A stretch of DNA of 64,000 nt, taken from contig NZ_CAKAKL010000007.1 in NCBI RefSeq assembly GCF_916619195.1, positions 62,001-126,000 of the forward strand. The letters are read 5' to 3'. This document shows, in pieces, positions 8,339 through 16,677 of the stretch. The notes below the pieces were generated by a model that saw nothing but the letters and a program-made list of their open reading frames with translations, was not told where the DNA came from and ran no database searches. The stretch's first letter is position 1. Every line of letters starts with the position of its first letter. The DNA comes from Inquilinus sp. Marseille-Q2685 (GTDB lineage Bacteria > Pseudomonadota > Alphaproteobacteria > DSM-16000 > Inquilinaceae). The position numbers were made by a program, and so were the translations under genes.

Positions 8339-8359
8339 GAACGCTCGATCAATGAATTC
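8339..8359. promoter_or_regulatory. Second copy of the candidate TetR operator
   Basis: Sequence GAACGcTCGaTC then aaTgAATTC on the plus strand. It matches the element upstream of paaG at all positions except the variable ones. It overlaps the last codons of yihY and lies 72 bp upstream of the TetR start, suited to autoregulation. Confidence 0.5.
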
Positions 8360-9377
8360 CCGAGGCATCGCCGTCGGAGGGGCGATCCTGGCCCGAGGGC
8401 TCCCCGCGCCACGGCTTCGTCTTCCCCAGCGTGTCGGCCATCACCGCGCCGCGCCGGCCCATCGGCTTGTCGCCGTCGACCGTGCTGTCGCGGGCGGTCT
8501 GGTGCTCCGTCTCCGCGTTCAGCTCGGCGCCGATCAGGAACACGACGGTCGACAGCCAGATCCAGGTCAGGAAGCCGACCACGGCCCCGAGCGAGCCGTA
8601 GGTCGCGTCATAGCTGCCGAAACGGGCGACGTACCAGGAGAACAGCATCGACCCGCCGATCCAGACCAGGGCCGCGACCGCGCTGCCCCAGCTGATCCAT
8701 TGCCAGCGGGGCTGGCGGCGGCTCGGGCCGAACCGGTACAGCAGCGACAGCCCGACGATCGTCAGCGCCAGCAGCGCCGGCCAGCGCAGCAGCCAGACCA
8801 GCGTGCCGGCCACCGATCCGAGGCCGACGAAGTTGAGGACGACCGGCACGACCACGACGCCGACCAGGGCCAGGACGACGAAGACCAGGGCGAGGGCAGT
8901 GAACAGCAGCGAGACGGCGTTCAGGCGGAAGAAGCCGCGCTTCTCGGTCTCGTCATAGACGACGTTCAGGGCATCGAACAGCGCCTTCATTCCCGCATTG
9001 GCGCTCCACAACGAGATGGCGAGGCTGGCGAAGAAGGCCAGCCCCAGGGCCGGGCGGGGCTGGCTGGCGATGCGATGCAGCTGGCCGCCGATCACCTCCA
9101 TCCCGCCGCTCGGCAGGATGAAGGCCAGCTCGGCGACGTTCCGCTCGACCGTGGCGGGATCGGCCATGAATCCGTACAGCGACACGATCACGCCGATTGC
9201 GGGGAACAGGGCCAGAAGGGCGTAGTAGGCGACCCCGGCGGCGAGGGCGAAGATGCGGTCGTCGTCGATCTCCGCCCAGACCCGCCACAGGATGTCCAGC
9301 CAGCCGCGCCGCGGGATCTCGACCGGCGAACGCGCATAGCGGCCGTGCCTGTCCTCCGTCGACGGCGGCGTCGTCAT
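8349..9377 (-). CDS. YihY/UPF0761-family inner membrane protein
   Basis: 342 aa from ATG 9377 (a TTG four codons upstream is possible). It belongs to the YihY (BrkB-like) family, often annotated ribonuclease BN in error. Several hydrophobic segments are visible (LAAGVAYYALLALFPAIGVI, a long Val/Leu-rich pair mid-protein, and VVGFLTWIWLSTVVFLIGAE near the C-terminus). The family signature LNAVYDE is present as ALNVVYDETEKRGFF. The C-terminal 45 residues are charged and cytoplasmic. The molecular function of the family is unknown. No functional link to the phenylacetate genes is evident. Confidence 0.88.
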   Translation of the reverse strand: MTTPPSTEDRHGRYARSPVEIPRRGWLDILWRVWAEIDDDRIFALAAGVAYYALLALFPAIGVIVSLYGFMADPATVERNVAELAFILPSGGMEVIGGQLHRIASQPRPALGLAFFASLAISLWSANAGMKALFDALNVVYDETEKRGFFRLNAVSLLFTALALVFVVLALVGVVVVPVVLNFVGLGSVAGTLVWLLRWPALLALTIVGLSLLYRFGPSRRQPRWQWISWGSAVAALVWIGGSMLFSWYVARFGSYDATYGSLGAVVGFLTWIWLSTVVFLIGAELNAETEHQTARDSTVDGDKPMGRRGAVMADTLGKTKPWRGEPSGQDRPSDGDASGIH

Positions 9378-9442
9378 CGGGCTCCCCAACCGATACCGGA
9401 CCTCTCAGTCGAACGGTGGGGAGAGCGGAGGCGTTCCGCCGG

Positions 9443-10054
9443 CTACCGCTCGGTCAGGGCCAGCTTGGCGCCGAGGGCGACGAAGGCGGCGGCGAAGCTG
9501 CGGCGCAGCCAGGCCATCACCCGCGGGCGCGTGATCACGTGGTCGCGCATCGCGGCGGCGAACAGGCCGTAGACGGCGAAGACCAGGAAGGTCATCAGCA
9601 TGAACACACTGCTCAGCTCCAGCATCCGGGCCAGTGGCTGGGCCTCGCCGGCGCTGACGAACTGCGGCAGGAAGGCGACGAAGAAGATCGACAGCTTCGG
9701 GTTCAGGATGTTGATCAGGATCGCGGTCACGGTGACCTGCAGCGCCGACCGGCCGCCGGCCTGCTTCTCCACCGTCAGCGCCCCGTGCTCGCGCAGCGTG
9801 GTCCAGGCCATCCACAGGAGATAGGCGACGCCGAGATACTTGAAGATCTCGAAGGCCAGGGCGCTGGCGTGCAGCAGCGCCGCCAGCCCCAGGATCGCGG
9901 CCGCCAGATGCGGCACGATGCCGAGGGTGCAGCCGAAGGCGGCGACGACGCTGGCGCGCGACCCGCGGGTCAGCCCGGCCGCGATGGTGAAGAGCGCGCC
10001 GGTGCCGGGCGAGGCGACGATGATGAACGAGGTGATCAGGAACTCGATGCTCAC
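9443..10054 (-). CDS. LysE/RhtB-type amino-acid exporter
   Basis: 203 aa from GTG 10054, which follows GGGAGGAG. The longer upstream frame is not membrane-like. The family pattern SPGTGALFTIAAGLTRG replaces the usual PGP signature at the end of the first helix, and ILINILNPKLSIFFVAFLPQF matches the conserved NPK segment. About six membrane segments. The family exports amino acids or homoserine lactone-like solutes; the substrate cannot be read here. It faces the Lrp regulator gene across a 225-bp gap holding a repeat. Confidence 0.88.
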   Translation of the reverse strand: MSIEFLITSFIIVASPGTGALFTIAAGLTRGSRASVVAAFGCTLGIVPHLAAAILGLAALLHASALAFEIFKYLGVAYLLWMAWTTLREHGALTVEKQAGGRSALQVTVTAILINILNPKLSIFFVAFLPQFVSAGEAQPLARMLELSSVFMLMTFLVFAVYGLFAAAMRDHVITRPRVMAWLRRSFAAAFVALGAKLALTER

Positions 10055-10138
10055 GCTGGCGCTCCTCCCGTCGGTCTGCGGCCGCCACGATGCCTCGGAG
10101 CCAGCGGGCGAGCAAGGGCGACGCGGATAGTCCGGAGC

Positions 10139-10277
10139 CACCCCCTCACCCGAAATCGCTGCGCGATTTCGACCTCTCCCCAAGGAGAGGTAAAGGGGGA
10201 CGGCCTTGTTTTCCCTCTCCTCGGGGAGAGGGAGGGGCCCGTCGCGTTGGCGACGGGAGGGTGAGGGGGCGGCTCCG
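10139..10277. repeat. Palindromic repeat, family B
   Basis: Contains ctcacccgaaatcgctgcgcgatttcgacctctcc and, inverted, ctctcctcggggagagg followed by gggagggtgaggg. Very similar to 14559-14694 and related to the element inside paaD. It fills most of the gap between the LysE-type gene and the Lrp-type gene; its end abuts the Lrp stop. Confidence 0.85.
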
Positions 10278-10279
10278 CC

Positions 10280-10753
10280 TCAGACCGGGATCGCCACGCT
10301 GTTCTTGATCTCGCGCAGCGCGAAGTTCGAGCTGATGTGCTGCACCGCCGGGCTGGTGAACACCACCTCCTTCAGGAATCTCTCGTAGTCCAGCGGGCTG
10401 CGGGTGACGATCCGCAGGATGTAGTCGGCCGAGCCGGTCATCGAATAGAACTCCAGCACCTCCGGCCGCTCGGCGATCTTGCGCTCGAAGGCCTCGATCT
10501 GCTCGCCGTCATGCTTGGCCAGGGTGACATGGGCGAAGGCGGTCTCGCCGTAGCCCAGCCGGGCCGGATCGACCCGGGCGACGTAGTCCTTGATCACGCC
10601 GCGCTCCTCCAGCGCCTTCAGCCGCCGCCAGGTCGGCGAGGTCGACAGGCCGACCGCGTCGGCCAGCTCCTGCACGCTCTGTCGGGCGTTCCGCTGCAGC
10701 GCCGCCAGGATGGCGCGCTCGAACCGGTCCAGCTCTTCGGCACCCGTGGGCAT
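10280..10753 (-). CDS. Lrp/AsnC-family regulator, likely of the adjacent oxoacid dehydrogenase
   Basis: 157 aa from ATG 10753, which has GGAGG seven bases upstream. An N-terminal helix-turn-helix (ELADAVGLSTSPTWRRLKAL) is followed by the RAM ligand-binding domain. Divergent Lrp-type regulators (BkdR) control branched-chain oxoacid dehydrogenase operons in Pseudomonas. The same arrangement here, with 158 bp between divergent starts, makes this role likely. Confidence 0.9.
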   Translation of the reverse strand: MPTGAEELDRFERAILAALQRNARQSVQELADAVGLSTSPTWRRLKALEERGVIKDYVARVDPARLGYGETAFAHVTLAKHDGEQIEAFERKIAERPEVLEFYSMTGSADYILRIVTRSPLDYERFLKEVVFTSPAVQHISSNFALREIKNSVAIPV

Positions 10754-10911
10754 GAAACCTCCGCAATCTCCTTGATCCGGGAAAATCATACCTCAGATCA
10801 GATGGTGCTGCGCCTACATCGGCAAAACTTTTCCCCGATCCCGGCGCATCCTTTGCCTGGAGATGCGCGCTTCGCGCGTCCCGGTCGGAAACCCAGCGGA
10901 AGGACGACCCG
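10754..10911. promoter_or_regulatory. Divergent promoter region between lrp-type gene and oxoacid dehydrogenase
   Basis: 158 bp with no ORF of interest. AT-richer stretches (gaaaatcatacctcagatcag; gcaaaacttttcccc) are consistent with promoters and Lrp-type sites. No convincing -35/-10 pair or palindrome could be fixed by eye. Confidence 0.45.
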
Positions 10912-13002
10912 GTGACCGCTCTCGCCTATCAGCAGCCCCGCCTCCTGGCGAACGCGCCCGACCCCGGCTTCGACTGGCGCCGCGTCGCCCACCTCCTGCA
11001 CCTCTCCCGCGCCCTGGACGCGCTGGAGGAGACGGTGCTGGCGCCGCAGAAGAAGGTGCTCTACCAGTTCTCCGCCCGCGGCCACGACCTGGCGCAGATC
11101 CTGCTGGGCACCCGGCTGACCGATCCCCGGGACGCCGTCTCGGGCTATTACCGCTCCCGGCCGATCCTGCTGACTCTCGGCGTCGACCTTGTCGACGCGC
11201 TCGGCTCCGCCATGGCGCGCGACGGGGGCTATTCCGCCGGCCGCGACATCGGCGTGGTGTTCAACTTCCCGAACTCGGCCGGCCCCTCGGCGCTGCCGAT
11301 GTGCGGCGGGGTCGGCACCCAGTACACCCCGGCCGCCGGCTGGGCCCAGGCGCTGGAATACGGCCGCACCGTTCTGCACGATCCGGCCTGCGACCACGCC
11401 ATCGCCGTGGTGCTGGGCGGCGACGCCTCGGTCGCCACCAACGGCTTCTGGTCGGCGCTGACCATCGCCGCCACCCAACGCCTGCCGGTGCTGTTCCTGA
11501 TCGAGGACAACGGCTACGGCATCTCGGTGCCGTCGCGGTTCCAGACCCCGGGTGGCGACATCGCCGCCAATCTCGCCAGCTTCCGCGGCCTGCACATTCT
11601 GGCCGGCGACGGCACCGACCCGGCGGAGGCGGCGCGTCTGGCCGACGCCGCCGTCGCCCATGTCCGCGGCCGCAAGGGCCCGTGCCTGCTGCGGCTCAGC
11701 GTGCCGCGGCTGGAGGGCCACAGTTTCCAGGATACCCAGGCCTACAAGCCGGCCGAGACCGTGGCGGCGGAATGGGCCCGCGACCCGCTGCCCAAGCTGA
11801 GGCAGTTCCTGGTCCCGGCCGTCATGGAGGCGGCGGAGTGGGACGCGCTCGCCGCCGAAGCCGAGGCGCAGGTCGAGGCGGCCCGGGCCCGGGCCGAGGC
11901 GCGCCCCGCCCCCGACGCGGCGGTGGTGACGCGCCATGTCTTCTTCGAGGGCGAGCCGCAGGCGATGGGGGGCTTGCGCAGCCTGGGCATCGTCCCGGCC
12001 GCCGGCAGCGAGACCCCGCGGCCGGAGGGGCCGCGGATCAACATGGTCACCGCCATCCGCCGCACCCTGGACCATGAGCTGTCGGTCAATCCGCGCATGG
12101 TGGTGCTGGGCGAGGACATCGGGCCGAAGGGCGGTGTCCATGCCGTGACGCTGGGACTGCAGGAGAAGTTCGGCGCCGCCCGGGTGATGGACACCAGCCT
12201 GTCGGAGGAGGGCATCGTCGGCCGCGCCGTCGGCATGGCGCTGGCCGGGCTGCTGCCGGTGCCGGAGATCCAGTTCCGCAAATACGCCGACCCGGCGGTG
12301 GAGCAGATCAACGATTGCGGCACGATGCGCTGGCGCACCAGCAACCGCTTCGCCGCGCCGATGGTGCTGCGCATGCCGGTCGGCTTCCTGAAATGCGGCG
12401 ACCCCTGGCACAGCCAGACCAACGAGGTGCAGTTCGTGCACGCGCCGGGCTGGAAGGTGGCGGCGCCGTCCAACGCCGAGGACGCGGTCGGGCTGCTGCG
12501 GGCGGCTTTGCGCGGCGACGACCCGGTGATGTTCCTGGAGCACCGCGCCATGCTCGACGCCGCCTGGGCGCGGCGGCCCTATCCCGGCGACGATTACGTC
12601 CTGCCCTTCGGCCGGGCCCGGACCACGATGGAGGGCCGGGACCTCACCATCGTCACCTGGGGCGCCATGGTCGAGCGGGCGGAGGAGGCGGCGCGGAGCA
12701 GCGGCCGGTCGGTCGAGGTGATCGACCTGCGCACGCTGATGCCGTGGGACAGCGCGGCGGTGCTGGCCTCGGTGGCGCGCACCCGGCGCTGCCTGATCGT
12801 GCATGAGGATCTGCGCACCGGCGGCTTCGGGGCGGAGATCGCGGCGGTGGTGGCGGACCAGGCGTTCCTGGACCTCGACGCCCCGGTGGCGCGGCTGACC
12901 ATGCCGGACATCCCCAGCCCGCACAGCCCGGTGCTGCTGGAGGCCGCGGTGCCGTCGGTCGAGCGGATCCGGGACAAGATCGTCGAGCTGACCGGGTTCT
13001 AA
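10912..13002 (+). CDS. Fused alpha-beta E1 of a 2-oxoacid dehydrogenase complex (probably branched-chain)
   Basis: 696 aa. Residues about 1-330 are an E1-alpha unit with the thiamine diphosphate motif GGDASVATNGFWSAL...EDNGYGIS. After a short linker, about 355-696 is an E1-beta unit (VVLGEDIGPKGGVHAVT, EIQFRKYADPAVEQI). Separate alpha and beta chains are the norm, so this is a gene fusion. The enzyme decarboxylates a 2-oxoacid and transfers the acyl group to lipoyl-E2, which is encoded next. GTG 10912 follows GGAAGGACG. No E3 gene is present. Substrate class is inferred from the Lrp neighbour; an acetoin- or pyruvate-type role is not excluded. Confidence 0.88.
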   Translation: MTALAYQQPRLLANAPDPGFDWRRVAHLLHLSRALDALEETVLAPQKKVLYQFSARGHDLAQILLGTRLTDPRDAVSGYYRSRPILLTLGVDLVDALGSAMARDGGYSAGRDIGVVFNFPNSAGPSALPMCGGVGTQYTPAAGWAQALEYGRTVLHDPACDHAIAVVLGGDASVATNGFWSALTIAATQRLPVLFLIEDNGYGISVPSRFQTPGGDIAANLASFRGLHILAGDGTDPAEAARLADAAVAHVRGRKGPCLLRLSVPRLEGHSFQDTQAYKPAETVAAEWARDPLPKLRQFLVPAVMEAAEWDALAAEAEAQVEAARARAEARPAPDAAVVTRHVFFEGEPQAMGGLRSLGIVPAAGSETPRPEGPRINMVTAIRRTLDHELSVNPRMVVLGEDIGPKGGVHAVTLGLQEKFGAARVMDTSLSEEGIVGRAVGMALAGLLPVPEIQFRKYADPAVEQINDCGTMRWRTSNRFAAPMVLRMPVGFLKCGDPWHSQTNEVQFVHAPGWKVAAPSNAEDAVGLLRAALRGDDPVMFLEHRAMLDAAWARRPYPGDDYVLPFGRARTTMEGRDLTIVTWGAMVERAEEAARSSGRSVEVIDLRTLMPWDSAAVLASVARTRRCLIVHEDLRTGGFGAEIAAVVADQAFLDLDAPVARLTMPDIPSPHSPVLLEAAVPSVERIRDKIVELTGF

Positions 13003-13030
13003 GAGCTGATGCCGGCCATCTTTCCCAGAT

Positions 13031-13109
13031 TGTCATGCCCGGGCTTGACCCGGGCATCCAGAGGATGTCGAGGCCCACTGGATTGCCGGGTCAAGCCCGG
13101 CAATGACAG
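13031..13109. repeat. Palindromic repeat, family A
   Basis: Bounded by TGTCATGCCCGGGCTTGACC and GGTCAAGCCCGGCAATGACA. It lies inside the E1-E2 operon, 28 bp after the E1 stop and 53 bp before the E2 start, so a hairpin here could reduce downstream expression. Confidence 0.88.
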
Positions 13110-13162
13110 CAAGGGGAATGCCTCGACTGCTCAGAAGGCAACCGGACAGCAGCGGGGCTGAA

Positions 13163-13723
13163 ATGGCCGACATCATCGAGGCGACCACGGTCGACGTGCT
13201 CGCGCCGGTCCAGCAGGAAGGCACCAAGGCGGCGGTGCGGGGCTGGCTCGCGGCCGTGGGCGACACGGTACGCGAGGGCGACCCGCTGGTGGAGTTGGAG
13301 ACCGACAAGGTCACGGTCGAGGTCCCGGCTCCGGCCTCCGGCATGCTGGCCGAGATCCTGATCCCGGTGGGACAGGATGCGGCGCCGGGCGCGGTGCTGG
13401 GGCGGATCGGGACCGAAGCGGGCAGGGAGCGATCTTTCTTAGTCCCCCCTCCCCTTGCGGGAGGGGGGCGGGAGGAGTCTGCGCGCGTCCGCGCGCGAGA
13501 GCCGGCGACCTCGATGCGTTTACCCAACCCGCCATCAACTCCAGCGGAGACAACCCCCTCCCCCTACCCCCCTCCCGCGAGGCGAGGGACTCGGATGGGG
13601 CGAGCAGGAGAGGCGGAGAGGCATCCCCGAATAGGTCCATCGCCGAGTTCGACCCGGCCCTCCGCCTGTCGCCTTCGGTGCGCAAGCTGCTGGTCGAGAC
13701 CGGGCTGGATCCCGCCGGACTGA
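13163..13723 (+). CDS. E2 lipoyl-domain portion, reading frame broken by a repeat
   Basis: Residues 1-80 are a typical lipoyl domain: ELETDKVTVEVPAPASG carries the lipoylated lysine. After GAVLGRIGTEAGRERSF the frame enters a C/G-rich palindromic element and yields low-complexity sequence to a stop at 13723. The rest of E2 lies in another frame from 13678. The 186-aa product would be a free-standing lipoyl protein with a repeat-derived tail. Either the E2 gene is inactivated, or the complex works with split E2 polypeptides, or the assembly has an indel. Confidence 0.75.
   Translation: MADIIEATTVDVLAPVQQEGTKAAVRGWLAAVGDTVREGDPLVELETDKVTVEVPAPASGMLAEILIPVGQDAAPGAVLGRIGTEAGRERSFLVPPPLAGGGREESARVRAREPATSMRLPNPPSTPAETTPSPYPPPARRGTRMGRAGEAERHPRIGPSPSSTRPSACRLRCASCWSRPGWIPPD
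13441..13592. repeat. Family B-like palindromic element inside the E2 gene
   Basis: One end reads cccccctccccttgcgggagggggg, the other ccctccccctacccccctcccgcgaggcgaggg, flanking about 90 bp of unrelated sequence. It sits exactly at the linker between the lipoyl and peripheral-binding domains. The boundaries are approximate. E2 coding phase differs on its two sides. Confidence 0.7.
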
Positions 13724-14541
13724 CCGGCAGCGGCAAGGACGGGCGGCTGACGCGCCAGGATGTCGAGCAGGAGGTCGCCCGTCGGCAGGCTCGGCCGGCC
13801 GCGCCGCCGGCCGAGGCGAAGCCGGCATCCGGTGCCGTCCGCTCCCGCCGCATCCCGCACGATGCCATGCGCCGGCGCATCGCCGAGCACATGGCGCACT
13901 CGGTCGCCGCGGCGCCGCATGTCACCGCCGTGTTCGAGGCCGATTTCGGCGCCGTGCTGGCGCATCGTCAGGCGCACAAGGCGGCGTTCGAGCGCCAGGG
14001 CGTGGCCCTGACCGTCACCGCCTATCTGGTCCAGGCCTGCGTCGCGGCGATGAAGGCGGTGCCCACGGTCAACAGCCGCTGGCACGACGACGCGCTTGAG
14101 GTGTTCGACGACGTCAATATCGGCATCGGCACCGCGCTTGGGGACAAAGGCCTCGTGGTGCCCGTGGTGCACCGGGCGCAGTCGCTGTCGCTGCTCGGCA
14201 TCGCCGCGCGGCTGCAGGAGGCGACGGCCTTGGCGCGTTCCGGAAAGCTGGCGCCGGCCGACGTCCAGGGCGGCACCTTCACCATCTCGAACCACGGCGT
14301 CTCCGGCTCGCTTCTGGCCGCGCCGATCATCATCAACCAGCCGCAGGTCGCGATCCTCGGCGTCGGCAAGGTCGAGAAGCGGGTGGTGGTGCGCGAGGTG
14401 AACGGCGCCGACGCCATGCTGATCCGGCCGATGGCCTATGTCTCGCTGACCATCGACCACCGCGCCCTGGATGGCGCCCAGACCAACGCCTGGCTGACCC
14501 GCTTCGTCGAGACCATCGAGACCTGGCCGCTGGTGGACTGA
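13678..14541 (+). CDS. E2 subunit-binding and acyltransferase portion
   Basis: 287 aa from GTG 13678. The open frame extends upstream without a better start: IAEFDPALRL, then LSPSVRKLLVETGLDP, a peripheral subunit-binding domain. The catalytic domain follows, ending with the acyltransferase signature DHRALDGAQ and preceded by FTISNHGVSGS. It is in a different frame from the lipoyl part and overlaps its end by 46 bp, so it may be translated by re-initiation or not at all. Without the lipoyl domain it cannot run the acyl-transfer cycle unless partnered. Confidence 0.75.
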   Translation: MRKLLVETGLDPAGLTGSGKDGRLTRQDVEQEVARRQARPAAPPAEAKPASGAVRSRRIPHDAMRRRIAEHMAHSVAAAPHVTAVFEADFGAVLAHRQAHKAAFERQGVALTVTAYLVQACVAAMKAVPTVNSRWHDDALEVFDDVNIGIGTALGDKGLVVPVVHRAQSLSLLGIAARLQEATALARSGKLAPADVQGGTFTISNHGVSGSLLAAPIIINQPQVAILGVGKVEKRVVVREVNGADAMLIRPMAYVSLTIDHRALDGAQTNAWLTRFVETIETWPLVD

Positions 14542-14558
14542 CGGCACGGCCGGAGCCA

Positions 14559-14694
14559 CCCCTCACCCGAAATCGCCATCGCGATTTCGACCTCTCCCCA
14601 GGGGAGAGGTAAAGCAAGCCTGGGTCTGATATCCCTCTCCTCGGGGAGAGGGAGGGGCCCGGCGCGAAGCGACGGGAGGGTGAGGGGGAGAGCC
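14559..14694. repeat. Palindromic repeat, family B
   Basis: Near copy of 10139-10277: cctcacccgaaatcgccatcgcgatttcgacctctcc, then ccctctcctcggggagaggg and gggagggtgagggg. It lies between the convergent E2 and QueA-like stops and could end both transcripts. Confidence 0.87.
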
Positions 14695-14700
14695 GGCGGC

Positions 14701-15750
14701 TCAGGCCGCGACCGACCCTGCCGCCCGGGCCAGTCGCTCGATCAGCATCACATCCCCGAACTCATGGCCGCGATAGCCCTCGGCAGCGAGAACGGCCGGC
14801 AGCCCCTCCAGCACCCCGTCCGGGGCGAAGGCCCGCAGCAGCTCGAAATGGCTCTCGCCCGGCTGGTGCATGCCGGTGAGCAGGGCATCGACCACGCGCA
14901 GCCGCGTGCCGGGCCCGATGCGGTTGGTCGCGATGCCGTCGCCGGCCCGGACCGCGCCGTCGGGCTCGGCCGCGGCTTCGAGGGCACGGACCACGGTGGT
15001 GCCGATGGCGACGACGCGGCCGCCCGCCGCCTTCGTCCGGGCGATCACCGCGGCGGTCCCCTCGGGGATCCGGTAAGGCTCGTCGAAGGGCAGGCGGCGG
15101 TCGAGCGCCGGGTCGCCGGTCGAGGAGATGCCGGCGGCATGGGTCAGCGTGGCGAAGCTGACGCCGCGCCGGCGCCAGGCGGCGAGCAGCGCCCAGTCCA
15201 GCGCGAAGCCGGCCGAGGGCGGCTCGAACGCCACCGGGGCGGCGGCGATGCGGGTCCAGACGTCCCACAGCGCCAGCGGCGCCGGCACATGGGCGTACTG
15301 GATCGGCTTTCCGTGCCGTGCCAGCCCGGCCAGGATCCTGTCGCGCCGGCCCAGGAAGCGCAGCCGGACCAGCTGCGGATGATCCAGGCGGCGCTCGACC
15401 ACGGCATTCAGCGGGCCGAGCGAGAGATGGTCGCCGGCCGCAAGCGGCGGCGGCGCCGGCCGGTCCTCGGTGCGGGTGCGGTGGTCGCCGGCGCCGAAGG
15501 CGACGGCAACGAAGCGGGTCGGATCGCCGGCCGCGACCCAGCCGGCCAGCCGCACCTCGATCGGCCGGCCGCTGGCGGCATGGAGGCCGTGCAGGCTCGC
15601 CGGCAGGGTCGCGGCGTCGTTGGCGACGACGAGGTCGCCTGGCGCCAGCAGCGTCGCCAGGGCCGCGCGCGGCAGATGTCGGGCCTGGCCCTCGGTATTG
15701 ATGGCGCAGAGCCGGACGGCCGGCCGGTCGGCGCGGTCGGCGGCGATCAT
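14701..15750 (-). CDS. Divergent QueA-like (S-adenosylmethionine:tRNA ribosyltransferase-isomerase family) protein
   Basis: 349 aa, normal QueA length. The C-terminal core VVAIGTTVVRALEAAA and the AGFALDWALLAAWRRRGVSFATLTHAAG region match the QueA family, which adds an epoxyqueuosine precursor ring to tRNA. However, the catalytic GAGTF-type loop after the conserved THxG is replaced by ISSTGDPALDRR, and the N-terminal SRLLV-type signature is absent. It is probably a paralogue with another substrate rather than the housekeeping QueA. The ATG overlaps the stop of the upstream dehydrogenase gene, so the two are coupled. Confidence 0.75.
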   Translation of the reverse strand: MIAADRADRPAVRLCAINTEGQARHLPRAALATLLAPGDLVVANDAATLPASLHGLHAASGRPIEVRLAGWVAAGDPTRFVAVAFGAGDHRTRTEDRPAPPPLAAGDHLSLGPLNAVVERRLDHPQLVRLRFLGRRDRILAGLARHGKPIQYAHVPAPLALWDVWTRIAAAPVAFEPPSAGFALDWALLAAWRRRGVSFATLTHAAGISSTGDPALDRRLPFDEPYRIPEGTAAVIARTKAAGGRVVAIGTTVVRALEAAAEPDGAVRAGDGIATNRIGPGTRLRVVDALLTGMHQPGESHFELLRAFAPDGVLEGLPAVLAAEGYRGHEFGDVMLIERLARAAGSVAA

Positions 15751-16472
15751 GCGGATTCCCCGACCCGCTGGTCCGCGGCGCGGGCCGGCAGGGCGGCCAG
15801 CACGGCCTGCACGATCTCCGAGGCGGAGAGCTCGGGCAGCTTCAGGGTCGAGGGATCGGCGTCGGGCACGGCCAAGGCGTGCAGCGGCGTGTCCATGTCG
15901 CCGGGGTCGATCGACAGGAAGCGCACGCCCTCGGCCTTGGCCTCCTCGGCCCAGATCGCGGTCAGGTGGCGCAGCCCGGCCTTGCTGGCGCCGTAGGCGC
16001 CCCAGCCGGCATAGGCGCTCACGGCCGCGTCGCTGGAGATGTTGACCACCACCGCGCCGCGGCCTTGGCGGGCGGAGGCGGCAAGGGCGCCGAACAGCGC
16101 CTTGGTCAGCCGGAACGGCCCGACCAGATTGACCGCCAGCGCCTGCTCCAACTCCTCGCACTCGGTGTCGGCCAGGAGCGCGAGCGGGACCGGACCGAGG
16201 CTGGAGGCGTTGTTGATCAGCACGTCGAGCCCGCCCAGCCCGGCGGTGACCTGCAGCGCGATCGGGTGGATGTCCTCCTTGCGGCCGACATCGCCGATGA
16301 TGCCCTGGGCGCCGGTCTCCCGCGCCGTGCGGCCCACGGCCTCGGCGCCGCGGGCGACGAAGGCAACCCGCGCGCCCATCGCGGTCAACAGCCGCACCAG
16401 GGCGAGGCCGAGCCCGGAGGTGCCGCCGGAGACCGCCACGCGCAGCCGCCGCAGATCGGTGTCGATAGACAT
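15747..16472 (-). CDS. Short-chain dehydrogenase/reductase coupled to the QueA-like gene
   Basis: 241 aa from ATG 16472 with GAGGAG upstream. Rossmann motif GGTSGLG near residues 14-20, NNAS mid-protein, and catalytic YGASK. A classical SDR using NAD(P)H; the substrate is unknown. Its stop overlaps the QueA-like start. It lies downstream of the MetE-like gene in the same direction, separated by a palindromic repeat. Confidence 0.9.
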   Translation of the reverse strand: MSIDTDLRRLRVAVSGGTSGLGLALVRLLTAMGARVAFVARGAEAVGRTARETGAQGIIGDVGRKEDIHPIALQVTAGLGGLDVLINNASSLGPVPLALLADTECEELEQALAVNLVGPFRLTKALFGALAASARQGRGAVVVNISSDAAVSAYAGWGAYGASKAGLRHLTAIWAEEAKAEGVRFLSIDPGDMDTPLHALAVPDADPSTLKLPELSASEIVQAVLAALPARAADQRVGESA

Positions 16473-16571
16473 GATGGATGCTCCTCTCGTCGGGAGCCTC
16501 CATCGGTACAAATTCAAGTGCAGTTCAGGTCAAGGGGATTTTGCAAGAACTGACTTTGACAATCTTGAGCC

Positions 16572-16663
16572 GTCATGGCGAGCCCCGAAGGGGCGTGGCC
16601 ATCCAGGGCGGCTCGCACCGGCCTCTGGATGGCCACGTCGGCTTCGCCTCCTCGCCCCATGAC
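16572..16663. repeat. Palindromic repeat, family D (gtcatggcgag...ccccatgac)
   Basis: Inverted arms include GTCATGGCGAG against CTCGCCCCATGAC and GTGGCCATCCAG against CTGGATGGCCAC. It lies in a 205-bp non-coding gap between the SDR and the MetE-like gene. Only one copy was seen in the window. Confidence 0.75.
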
Positions 16664-16677
16664 GGTGAGGGAGTGAC

